Source of the DNA: Streptomyces sp. NBC_01214
GTDB lineage: Bacteria > Actinomycetota > Actinomycetes > Streptomycetales > Streptomycetaceae
Assembly (NCBI RefSeq): GCF_026340975.1
Contig: NZ_JAPEOS010000003.1
Location: 1,364,001-1,428,000, forward strand
Direction of reading: 5' to 3'
Length of the DNA: 64,000 bases
Below the pieces are notes generated by a model. The model was not told the origin of the DNA and did not search any database. It saw only the letters and a list, made by a program, of their open reading frames with translations. A program made the position numbers and the translations under genes. Shown piece by piece: positions 51,801-59,558 of this stretch (position 1 is its first letter; each line of letters starts with the position of its first letter).

Positions 51801-53776
51801 ACGCCGCCCACTACACGCTGAGCGAACTCGGCGCCGCCCGCGCACGGACCGATGCCGCCCCGGTGCCCGGCCTGCTGCACTTCGACACGCCCGCACTGCC
51901 GTACTGGTCCTTCACGTGGACCCCGCTGCTGGACCAGCCCGCGGCCGTCGCCTACCGCGCCGTCACCGTCGCACCCACCGACGAGCAGCGGGAGGGGCTG
52001 CTCACCCTGCTCGGCACGGTCGACGCCCTCGGCCTGGCCTCGGCCGAGGGCTCCGCGGACCGCTGGCGCCGGGTCCTGCTCCGCCTCGACCGGCAGCACC
52101 TGCTCACCCCGGACGGCGAGCGCAACGTCCACCACCGCAGCGTGCTGCCGCTGGGCGGCGGAGCCGTCCTCGCGCTGACCGAGCACAGCGAATCCGTGCC
52201 CGAAGGCCACGAGTTCGGTGCGCTCCTGTACGACCCCACGGGCCGGTTCACCGTCCCCGGCCCCTACACCGTCCGCGGCGACGCCCCGCTCGGCGACCGC
52301 GAACGCGGCGCCGACTGGCTGACCGCGTTCCTCGCCGCGGCCGCCGAACACGGGCCCGTGCCCTTCCGCCCCGAAGCCGCGGAGGAGTTCGCCGGCCTCA
52401 CCGGGGTCTCCGGCGCCCTCGCCCGCCTGGTGGTCGCCGGACTCCCGGGCGTCGACAGCTACGAACGCAACTTCCTGACCCCCGAACTGCGCACCACCCT
52501 CGGTGTCAAGGCCACCGATGCCGCGTACGCCCGCGACGAGCTCAAGAACCTCGACATCGAGCTGCGGCGTGCCGTCGTCGGGGCCCTGCTCCCCGCCGAT
52601 CCGGCTCGGCTGTGGAGCGAGGGACCCGACGTCGCCGCCGCCGCGGAGCTCTGGAACCGGCGCGTGGGCCGTCGTACCCCCGTGCCCGACTGGCTGGCCA
52701 CGGAAGCGGCGCGCGCCGTGGGCGGCAGCTGGCCCGCGCACCGCGCACTGGCCGCGCTGCTCGACCCGGCCGCCTCGCGCGAGCTCTCCGTCGACGTCGC
52801 CTGGACGGTCAAGGGCGACCACGTGGAGCCCGCCGAGCCGGCCACCGACCCCTTCACCGGGTCCGTCCTGACCGGAACCCTGGCCATGGCGTCCTGGCTG
52901 GCCCACCGGCTGCCCGCGGGCGACTCCGTACGAGCGGCCCTGCCGCCCGTACTGACCGCCGTACGGCAGCGGCTCGCCGCGCCCGAACTGCTCCTGGAGA
53001 TCGGGCACTACACCAGCCTTCCCGACTTCCGGAAGGCGGCCGGCACGCCGACCGAGACCGGCGAGGGCTACGAGCGGTACGGCGCCGTCGTCATGGCCAC
53101 CCACGACGACCAGCCCAAGCCCGCCCTGCGCCCGGCCCTGCTCGACTCCACCGGCTCCGACCCGTACCTGCCGGCGCTGCGCGGCGAGGACCAGCGGCCC
53201 TCCGCCGCCGAGACGGCGCTGCGCACCGCCCACGACCCGCGCTTCGCCGCGCTGCTCGCCGATCCGGGCGCTCCGGCGGCCGGTGCGACGGACGCGGAGG
53301 GCACCTGGTGGCCGCAGGACCCGAGCCGCTCCGTCCCCGAACTGGTGGAGGAGGCGAGCGCCCGGCACGGCCTGGGCGCCGACGCGGCCACCCTCTACCT
53401 CATGCTGCTCGCCATGCCCGACCCCACCGACCGCAACACGGCGCGGTGGACCGGCTGGAAGCCGGCCCGCCTCAAGGCCGCCCGCGCCGAACTGTCCGCC
53501 ACCGATCTGGTGGTGACGGCCGGCCGCAGCCGGGCCGGGCGCTCGCTGTTCCTGCCCGGCGGCTGGGCCGACATGCCCTCTCCGACGCTGCCGGTGGAGC
53601 AGTGGAAGCTCCCGATGTACGGCCTGGGCGCCGGTGGCCGGCCCCCGCTGGGCGTGCTCGTCCCGGCCGAACCGGCCGCGGAGCTCTACCGCCGGGCCTG
53701 GCAGCGGGTCCTGGAGGGCGACCTGCCGCGCTTCGAGGAGCTGAAGGTGAAGCGCACCCGCGCCCGCCGCCGCTGA
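48848..53776 (+). CDS. Giant uncharacterised protein (1,642 residues) of the MoxR/VWA/SWIM operon
   Basis: GTG 48848 overlaps the DUF4132 gene stop (GTGA); ATG 48875 (AGGAAG upstream) is the alternative. No domain is recognised. Residues 1-570 are mostly helical, with a His/Arg-rich spot (HRRHRHDHLNLTEW near 435-450). About 575-870 looks beta-rich and aromatic (AWPYLIVANQTQVRVID; LLVFWSSWSSNGTQGYWHH; TSYWVWHRRDEE), possibly propeller-like. The C-terminal half is helical again, ending in a basic tail. No signal peptide, membrane helix, ATP motif or nuclease motif was seen. Its size and central place suggest a scaffold or substrate receptor for the MoxR ATPase; that is inference. Confidence 0.85.
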   Translation: MSTHQEDTDMNKAELLLKAGAVLPRDTTGAGPDVVELTARSYRHPGLGDDRVVVRLAPGELGAAEDLAAGFLGLVREEGEPPVVGLSKRQALGFPEWVLVHHPDDGHHALAVVPELDRIARQAKTKPKAALDACLELAGRLAAAVPHFLPLFHEQAARLFLAVENTTYAAQLFGRARDAEAQYGLAIDEDRLDAVFLEFALVGALPVKVLTGYGKALAGRVTPAEAHERFRRLCVRRTAGGLPPSAQAATELRRLARAAGLTGTEPEQDYLAQLLPLPATLRAALGWWKAHRGALVALARRIPAVRGTLLGLTPPSGDGGEFTALWLEILEESGATAGLADGDLPTEQRCADGTAGWLERFHTARHSGWGSRPTLPLLLDLVERCAGQLRTELARPEREAGLRIGVEDADLLDLLLALDVPVADPEAESEHRRHRHDHLNLTEWADCDQRRDLLALAADQRFHPAFRRALYAFGAGHADVVRCVAASPGGRPLLAAWMRDVALASTAAGLPGVPEAIARLGWLPTEALELAPEEVAAAAAADLAETLARTLRGGLFEELAWPSWEEALAELSPGQDRQDLTVTEAWPYLIVANQTQVRVIDADSTVLTHDLRVPTGTSYNHGFHYVDGELLVFWSSWSSNGTQGYWHHSPGTVLTLDTDRSHWSLRSDHLSLPLPGGGRTTGGGVLHRGDTKLPDERPLLSDGTSYWVWHRRDEENDTGWREYDPVGGTYGRSSLPAFFADALRADPDSGRRGGSSNRLRPTPTVAGSVLGEPTDGLLGWRTVWIRDHGWEGTDTGGRTVAVPEGREVPVAALAFPGDDRPRALSQHWQELSITDPDGVVTARSRDGHRRRSAFGTGSVDLPPLSHWYALRPRDTEGSAVLRAADRETVAALLKTAAAADKAADLPELVSAALPKVTAPALIGGIVEVLRFTLTQQKALDAIAARLHPDDTPVEEREQGPGDRLIADGLSGLIGSGYYRWGGESDAAHYTLSELGAARARTDAAPVPGLLHFDTPALPYWSFTWTPLLDQPAAVAYRAVTVAPTDEQREGLLTLLGTVDALGLASAEGSADRWRRVLLRLDRQHLLTPDGERNVHHRSVLPLGGGAVLALTEHSESVPEGHEFGALLYDPTGRFTVPGPYTVRGDAPLGDRERGADWLTAFLAAAAEHGPVPFRPEAAEEFAGLTGVSGALARLVVAGLPGVDSYERNFLTPELRTTLGVKATDAAYARDELKNLDIELRRAVVGALLPADPARLWSEGPDVAAAAELWNRRVGRRTPVPDWLATEAARAVGGSWPAHRALAALLDPAASRELSVDVAWTVKGDHVEPAEPATDPFTGSVLTGTLAMASWLAHRLPAGDSVRAALPPVLTAVRQRLAAPELLLEIGHYTSLPDFRKAAGTPTETGEGYERYGAVVMATHDDQPKPALRPALLDSTGSDPYLPALRGEDQRPSAAETALRTAHDPRFAALLADPGAPAAGATDAEGTWWPQDPSRSVPELVEEASARHGLGADAATLYLMLLAMPDPTDRNTARWTGWKPARLKAARAELSATDLVVTAGRSRAGRSLFLPGGWADMPSPTLPVEQWKLPMYGLGAGGRPPLGVLVPAEPAAELYRRAWQRVLEGDLPRFEELKVKRTRARRR

Positions 53777-53829
53777 ACCGGCCGTCCCGGGCCGACGCGG
53801 GTCGCCCGGGCCTCCCGGGACTCCCGTAC

Positions 53830-53863
53830 GGCGCGGCGCACCTGCCCGCAGGTGCGCCGCGCC
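53830..53863 (+). terminator. Perfect 15-bp hairpin inside the operon
   Basis: GGCGCGGCGCACCTG, loop CCCG, CAGGTGCGCCGCGCC. It is in the 134-bp gap between the giant gene and moxR. It may end part of the transcripts (attenuation) or be a processing/stability element that sets a different dose of the downstream genes. Confidence 0.65.
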
Positions 53864-53910
53864 CCCGCACCGATCTCCCGCCCCACCTTTCCCGTTTGCC
53901 AGAGGAACCG

Positions 53911-55071
53911 ATGACCGTCACCGAAGAAACCGCCCCCGCCGCCCGGCAGGTGCTGCCCGCCGAGGAGCGCCACGCCGCCGAGCTCGCCTTCCTCGCGGCC
54001 CAGGACCCGGGCCCCCGCCCGCCCGGCTGGGCCCTGACCCCGCGCGCCGTCGTCACCTTCGTCTGCGGCAGCGACGGAGCCGAGCTCGCGCTGCCGGGGC
54101 GCCGCCGCGCCGGACTCCCCGCCAAGCTGGTCATCGCGCCCAAGTTCGTCGGCGAACGCGCCCTCGTGGAGCGCTGCGTCGTCACCCTGGCCGGCGAGCG
54201 CGGCCTGCTCCTCACCGGCGAGCCCGGCACCGCCAAGTCGATGCTGTCGGAGCTGCTGGCGGCCGCCGTCAGCGGCACCAGCGCCCTCACCGTGCAGGGC
54301 ACGGCCGGCACCACCGAGGACGCCTTCCGCTACGGCTGGAACTACGCGCTGCTGCTGGCGCAGGGCCCCACCTCGCAGGCCCTGGTCGACTCCCCGGTGC
54401 TCTCCGCCATGCGCACCGGACGCGTCGTCCGCGTCGAGGAGATCACCCGCTGCCTGCCCGAGGTACAGGACGCGCTGGTGTCGATCCTGTCCGACCGGCG
54501 CCTCAGCGTGCCCGAACTGACCGCCACCGAGGACGCGGTGGTCTCCGCGGCCCCGGGCTTCACCGTCATCGCCACCGCCAACCTGCGCGACCGCGGCGTC
54601 TCGGAGATGTCCGCCGCCCTCAAGCGGCGCTTCAACTTCGAGACGGTCGCCCCGATCGCCGACGCGGACGCGGAGGCCACCTTGATCCGACGCCAGGCGG
54701 TGGCCGCCGTCCAGCGGGCCGGCGCGGCCTTCGGGGTCGACGACGCCGTCCTCGACGCGCTCGTCACCGTCTTCCGCGACCTGCGCTCCGGCCGCTCCGC
54801 CGAGGGCTGGGACGTGGAACGCCCCGGCACGGTCATGTCCACCGCCGAAGCCGTCCAGGTGGCGGCCTCGCTCGGGGTCGCCGCCGCGTACCTGCCGGGC
54901 GGGGACGTGTTGGACCTGCTGCCGGGGCACCTGCTGGGCGTCGTACGCAAGGACGACCCCGCCGACCACGGGCGGCTGCTGGGGTACTGGGACGGGCCGG
55001 TCCGGCGCCGCGCCGAGGACGGTTCGCCGATGTGGCGCCGCCTCTGGGACCTGCGCGGGAGCCTGCGTTGA
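53911..55071 (+). CDS. yehL: MoxR-family AAA+ ATPase (YehL-like)
   Basis: 386 residues. Walker A is GEPGTAKS (about 103-110), the Walker B region VVRVEEITRC (about 170-179), with sensor-1 ATANLRDRG near 223 and the downstream LKRRFNF carrying the arginine finger. A C-terminal AAA lid follows (about 260-386), including STAEAVQVAASLGVA. Residues 1-65 form an N-terminal extension with a beta pattern. MoxR ATPases work as hexamers with VWA partners to remodel or load metal into other proteins. The gene is followed at once (TTGA overlap) by a DUF5682-VWA fusion and then a SWIM gene, the order of E. coli yehL-yehM-yehP-yehQ. The symbol marks resemblance, not proven orthology. Confidence 0.9.
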   Translation: MTVTEETAPAARQVLPAEERHAAELAFLAAQDPGPRPPGWALTPRAVVTFVCGSDGAELALPGRRRAGLPAKLVIAPKFVGERALVERCVVTLAGERGLLLTGEPGTAKSMLSELLAAAVSGTSALTVQGTAGTTEDAFRYGWNYALLLAQGPTSQALVDSPVLSAMRTGRVVRVEEITRCLPEVQDALVSILSDRRLSVPELTATEDAVVSAAPGFTVIATANLRDRGVSEMSAALKRRFNFETVAPIADADAEATLIRRQAVAAVQRAGAAFGVDDAVLDALVTVFRDLRSGRSAEGWDVERPGTVMSTAEAVQVAASLGVAAAYLPGGDVLDLLPGHLLGVVRKDDPADHGRLLGYWDGPVRRRAEDGSPMWRRLWDLRGSLR

Positions 55072-58000
55072 CGCACACCGACCCGCGCGCCGCGGTCGAC
55101 GCCCTCGCCGCGGCCCGTGAGCCGTACCTCATCGGGGTGCGCCACCACAGCCCCGCGCTGGCCGCGGTGGTACCGGCCCTGCTGGACGCCTCGGGCGCCG
55201 ACGTGGTCTGCGTCGAGCTCCCGGCGGAGTTCCAGCCCTGGCTGGAGCACCTCGCCGACCCGGAGACCGTCGCCCCGGTCGCCCTCGCGGGCACGGGGGA
55301 GGACGGCCGCCTGGCGTTCTACCCGTTCGCGGACTTCTCCCCGGAACTGGCCGCGATCCGCTGGGCCCGCGCGGCCGGCGCGGCCGTCATCTGCTGCGAC
55401 CTCCCCCTGTCGGACCGCGGCTGGACCAAGCCGCCCGCGGCCCCGACCCCGGACTCCGCCGTGGCCACGGCCGCTGGCCCCGCCCCGGCCGGTGCGCCGG
55501 CCCAGGATCCTGCCGCAGCTTCGGACCGGACCTCGGCCCTGACCGGGGCGCCGGACCGGACCCCGGACTCCGTCGTGGCCACGGCCGCTGGCCCCGCCCC
55601 GGCCGGTGCGCCGGCCCAGGATCCTGCCGCAGCTTCGGACCGGACCTCGGCCCTGACCGGGGCGCCGGACCGGACCCCGGACTCCGTCGTGGCCACGGCC
55701 GCTGGCCAGCACGCGACTTCGGGCGAGGGCTACGGGCAGGCTGGGGGCCGGGCACTGGACTCGGGTTCGGGACCGGCTCCCGGTCCGTACTCGGCCCCGG
55801 CCACCGGCACGGACTCGGTCTCGGACCCCGGTTCGTCCCCGGCCACGGACGCAGTCTCGACCGGGGCCACCGACCCGGCCCGGTACCGGGACGGGCTCTC
55901 GGACCAGGGATCCGAGCAGGGCGCGGGCCAGGTCTCGGCCACGGCCCCGGTCCGGGGCGCGGCCCCTGCCGGTGGTTCCTTCGCTGACGCTCTGACAGCT
56001 GCCGGTACGGGGCGCGACGGTGACGACCTGTGGGACCGCGCCGTCGAGGTCCTCGCCCCCGGTTGCACTCCGGAGGCCGTACGCCGTGCGGCGCTCGGCG
56101 TCGGCTGGGCGCTGCGGGCGGACACGAGCGCCGTACCGGCGACCGACCTGGCCCGCGAGGCGCACATGCGGAGCGTGATCGCGGGCGCCGTCGCCGCGGG
56201 CCACCGCGTGGCGGCGGTGATCGGGGCGTTCCACGCCCCGGTCCTCCCGAGCACGGCCGAACACGGCTCCGGCTCGGGTTCCGCCCCAGCTGACGGCTCC
56301 GATGCCGGTTCCGGCGACCTCGGCTGCGGTTCCGGTCACGCTCCCGCCATGGACTCCGGCCCCAGGCCTGGCTCCGCCCACGGCCCGGGCGACGGCCAGG
56401 TTTCTGACCTCGCCTCCGGCCACGCGTCCGGCTCTGGCACTGGCTCCGCTACCGGCGCGGGCAGGGGCACTGGCTCCGCTTCCGTCACGGGCGCGGGCCC
56501 GGGCGGCGATGTCGGTTCCGGCAGCGGTGAGGGCCAGGTTTCTGACGTCGGCTCTGGCCACGCGTCCGGCTCCGGGCCTGGCACCGGCTCCGGCTCCGGC
56601 ACCGGAACGGGCGGCGATGCCGGTTCGGGATTCGGTCACGGGTCCGGTGCTCATGCAGGTTCCGCCCACCGGGCCGACGCGGTTACGGGCCTCGGGCCGG
56701 ACCCGGTCGTCCCCGGCCCCCGGCACGGCAGAACCGCCGCTTCCGGGACGCCGGCCGCGGGCGCGGCCCCGGCCGTCACCTCCTTCGTGCCGTACTCCTT
56801 CGACCTGCTCGACTCCCGTTCCGGTTACCCCGCGGGGATTCGGGACCCCCGCTGGCAGCAGGCCGTACTCGAAGCCGCCGGTGACCCCGAACGGGTCCGC
56901 GAGGCCGCCTCCGTCGCCGTCACCGGGCTCTGCCGGGAGCTGCGTCGGGCCGGCCACACCGCGGGCACCGGCGAGGCCGCCGAGACCCTGCGGCTCGCCT
57001 GCGACCTCGCCGCCCTGCGCGCGCTGCCCGCGCCCGGCCGCGGCGAGCTCCTCGAAGCCGTCACGACCGTCCTCGGCCAGGGCGAACCGCTCGGCCGCGG
57101 CCGGGCGCTGGCCCGCGCCCTGGAGGCCGTGCTCGTCGGCACCGCCCGCGGCCGGATCACCCCGCACGCCCCCCGCTCCGGCCTCGGCCCCTCCGTCGAG
57201 TCCGAACTCGCCGCGTTGCGGCTGCCGTCCCCCGAGGACCCCGCGCCCCGCGAGATCCGCCTCGACCCGCTCCGCTCCGCCCTCGACGGTCGCCGCGAGG
57301 TCCTGCTGCAACGGCTCCTCGTGTGCGGCGCCTCCTACGGGGAGCCCCTCACCGTCGCCGCCACCGGCGACGGCACCGCCCTCGGCACCAAGTGGCGGCT
57401 GTCCTGGACGCCTTCCGTACCGGCCCGGCTGGACCTCGCCGGAGTACGCGGAGTCACCGCCGCCCAGGCGGCCGCCGGCACGCTGCGGGACACCGCCCGC
57501 CGCGCCGCCGCCGACGGCGGGCCGACCCCGGCGCAGATCCTCGCCGGTCTGGCCGCCGCCGCGCGGTGCGATCTGCCCGAGCTGGTCGACGTACGCCTCC
57601 ACGAGGCGGCCACCGTCCTGCCGCAGACCGCCACCCTGCCCGAACTCCTCGACGCCCTCGACCTCCTGGAGGCCCTCCACCGCGGCCACCTGCCCGGCAC
57701 CTCCGCCGCGGCCCGCACCTGCGCCGCGGACCTCGCCGGGGACCTCCTCGAAGCGGCCGTGCGCTGCCTGCCCGGCCTCGCCGGGAGCGAGGACCCCGCC
57801 GACGCGGCCGCCCTCGTGGCCCTCGCCGACCGGGCCGCCGCCCACCACCTGGGCCTGCGCACGGACGACGCCCTCGCCGACCTGGCCGCCACCGCGGCGC
57901 CGATGATGCAGGGTGCGGCCCTGGCCGTACGGGTCCTGCTCGACCTCGACCCGGCCGCCGAGCTCGGCGGCCGCGCCGCCGGATGGATCGACGGCGCGGG

Positions 58001-59558
58001 CACCGCCGACAGCCGGCGCGCCCTGACCCGGCGGCTCGGCGGACTCCTCACCGCCGCCGGGCCCCTGCTGCAGTCCTCCCCGGCCGCCCTCACCCCGCTC
58101 CTCGACCGCGTCGAGCACCTCGCCGACCAGGACTTCCTCGATCGGCTCCCGGCACTGCGCGGCGGTTTCGACGCCCTGTCGCCCGCCGCCCGGGACCGGC
58201 TGCTCGACACCGTCACCGAGCGCCTCGGCGACCGGATCGACCTCGCGCTCGACGCGTCACCCGCCCTCCTCGCCCTTTGGGCCGCGGCGGACGCGGCCGG
58301 ACTCGCCGCCCTCAAGGCCCTCCCGCTGCCCGGAACGGACACGCCGACACCGACGCCGACGTCGACGCCGGCCGCCGAGGCGCCGGAAGCCCCGTGCGCT
58401 CCGTGCGCTCCGGCCCCCCGGGCCGGCGGCCCGCGGCTCGCCCCCGCCGACCGCTGGCGGCTGCTGCTCGGCCGCGAGCGGGACCGGCTCCCGGCGGGCG
58501 CCCGCCGCTACGCCCATGCGCTGGACGAGCTGTACGGAGCGGGGCGCGGCGAAGGCGCTTCCGACCTCGACCTCGGCCAGGGGCGCGGCCAGGGCGGCGG
58601 CCAGGAGGCCTCCTTCCCCACCGCCCGGGAGTGGTCGCAGGAGCTGGAGGCGCTGTTCGGTGCCGACGTACGGGAGGAGGTGTTGGCGGGAGCGGCCGAA
58701 GCGGGCCGCACCGACGTCCTCACCCAGCTCGATCCGGCGGCCGTACGGCCCTCGGTGGAGCTGCTGAGTTCCGTACTGTCCCTCGCCGGCGGGCTGCCGG
58801 AGGCCCAACTCGCCCGACTGCGCCCCCTGGTCAGGAGGCTCGTCGACGAACTCGCCAAGGAGCTCGCCACCCGGCTGCGTCCGGCCCTCTCGGGCCTGGC
58901 CACCCCGCGCCCCACCCGGCGGCCGGGCGGCAAGCTCGACCTGGCCCGCACCCTGCGCGCCAACCTCGCGCACACCCGGCGCCGGGCCGACGGCAGCGTG
59001 GTCGTCGTCCCGGAGCGGCCCGTCTTCAGCACCCGGGTCAGCCGCGAGGCCGACTGGCGGCTGATCCTGGTCGTCGACGTCTCCGGGTCGATGGAGGCCT
59101 CCGTCATCTGGTCGGCGCTGACCGCGGCCGTGCTGGGCGGCGTACCGACCCTGTCCACCCACTTCCTCGCCTTCTCCACGCAGGTCGTGGACCTCACCGA
59201 CCGGGTGGAGGACCCGCTCTCCCTGCTGCTGGAGGTCCGCGTCGGCGGCGGCACGCACATCGCCGCCGGTCTCGCGCACGCCCGCTCCCTGATCACCGTC
59301 CCGAGCCGCACCCTCGTCGTCGTGGTCAGCGACTTCGAGGAGGGCGCGCCGATCGGCGGGCTCCTCGGCGAGGTCCGCGCGCTGGCCGCCTCGGGCGCCC
59401 ACCTGCTGGGCTGCGCCGCGCTCGACGACGAGGGGACGCCCCGGTACTCGGTCCCGGTCGCGCGGCAACTCGTGGCGGCCGGGATGCCCGTGGCCGCCCT
59501 CAGTCCCCTCGCCCTCGCCCGCTGGGTGGGCGACCGCCTCCGTGGAGAGTCCCGTTGA
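55068..59558 (+). CDS. DUF5682-VWA fusion protein (YehM+YehP-like)
   Basis: 1,496 residues from TTG 55068 (TTGA overlap, GGGAG upstream); GTG 55032 is the alternative. Residues about 20-125 and 319-395 are the split DUF5682 N-part (LIGVRHHSPALAAVV, VCVELPAEFQPWL; later GAFHAPVLP). About 568-1090 is the helical DUF5682 rest, beginning VTSFVPYSFDLLDSRSGYPAG. About 1330-1496 is a VWA domain with MIDAS VVDVSGSM (D1337, S1339, S1341), GGGTH and VVVVSDFEEG. Two low-complexity inserts break the DUF5682 part: 125-315 (with a 38-residue tandem repeat) and 396-567 (Gly/Ser). In E. coli the two parts are separate genes. The VWA should engage the MoxR ring. Confidence 0.88.
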   Translation: MTHTDPRAAVDALAAAREPYLIGVRHHSPALAAVVPALLDASGADVVCVELPAEFQPWLEHLADPETVAPVALAGTGEDGRLAFYPFADFSPELAAIRWARAAGAAVICCDLPLSDRGWTKPPAAPTPDSAVATAAGPAPAGAPAQDPAAASDRTSALTGAPDRTPDSVVATAAGPAPAGAPAQDPAAASDRTSALTGAPDRTPDSVVATAAGQHATSGEGYGQAGGRALDSGSGPAPGPYSAPATGTDSVSDPGSSPATDAVSTGATDPARYRDGLSDQGSEQGAGQVSATAPVRGAAPAGGSFADALTAAGTGRDGDDLWDRAVEVLAPGCTPEAVRRAALGVGWALRADTSAVPATDLAREAHMRSVIAGAVAAGHRVAAVIGAFHAPVLPSTAEHGSGSGSAPADGSDAGSGDLGCGSGHAPAMDSGPRPGSAHGPGDGQVSDLASGHASGSGTGSATGAGRGTGSASVTGAGPGGDVGSGSGEGQVSDVGSGHASGSGPGTGSGSGTGTGGDAGSGFGHGSGAHAGSAHRADAVTGLGPDPVVPGPRHGRTAASGTPAAGAAPAVTSFVPYSFDLLDSRSGYPAGIRDPRWQQAVLEAAGDPERVREAASVAVTGLCRELRRAGHTAGTGEAAETLRLACDLAALRALPAPGRGELLEAVTTVLGQGEPLGRGRALARALEAVLVGTARGRITPHAPRSGLGPSVESELAALRLPSPEDPAPREIRLDPLRSALDGRREVLLQRLLVCGASYGEPLTVAATGDGTALGTKWRLSWTPSVPARLDLAGVRGVTAAQAAAGTLRDTARRAAADGGPTPAQILAGLAAAARCDLPELVDVRLHEAATVLPQTATLPELLDALDLLEALHRGHLPGTSAAARTCAADLAGDLLEAAVRCLPGLAGSEDPADAAALVALADRAAAHHLGLRTDDALADLAATAAPMMQGAALAVRVLLDLDPAAELGGRAAGWIDGAGTADSRRALTRRLGGLLTAAGPLLQSSPAALTPLLDRVEHLADQDFLDRLPALRGGFDALSPAARDRLLDTVTERLGDRIDLALDASPALLALWAAADAAGLAALKALPLPGTDTPTPTPTSTPAAEAPEAPCAPCAPAPRAGGPRLAPADRWRLLLGRERDRLPAGARRYAHALDELYGAGRGEGASDLDLGQGRGQGGGQEASFPTAREWSQELEALFGADVREEVLAGAAEAGRTDVLTQLDPAAVRPSVELLSSVLSLAGGLPEAQLARLRPLVRRLVDELAKELATRLRPALSGLATPRPTRRPGGKLDLARTLRANLAHTRRRADGSVVVVPERPVFSTRVSREADWRLILVVDVSGSMEASVIWSALTAAVLGGVPTLSTHFLAFSTQVVDLTDRVEDPLSLLLEVRVGGGTHIAAGLAHARSLITVPSRTLVVVVSDFEEGAPIGGLLGEVRALAASGAHLLGCAALDDEGTPRYSVPVARQLVAAGMPVAALSPLALARWVGDRLRGESR
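55449..55707 (+). repeat. 114-bp in-frame tandem repeat within the DUF5682-VWA gene
   Basis: Unit 1 55449-55562, unit 2 55563-55676, partial unit 3 55677-55707. The units are almost identical and code for 38 residues each (PDSAVATAAGPAPAG..., DPAAASDRTSALTG...). Near-identity means recent duplication. Downstream a second low-complexity linker (about 56255-56770) repeats GGCCAGGTTTCTGAC at 56394 and 56532, 138 bp (46 codons) apart. Confidence 0.9.

Noticed and set aside
50971..53910. Long open frame inside the giant gene, merging with moxR
   Set aside because: Arg/Pro/Ala-rich translation; moxR proper starts at ATG 53911 with AGAGGAA and a real fold.
55449..55707. CRISPR-like array
   Set aside because: The 114-bp units are contiguous coding repeats with no spacers.
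54342..58118. 1,258-codon minus-strand ORF opposite moxR and the DUF5682-VWA gene
   Set aside because: GC-skew shadow with Gly/Arg repeats mirroring the low-complexity linkers; no ribosome site.
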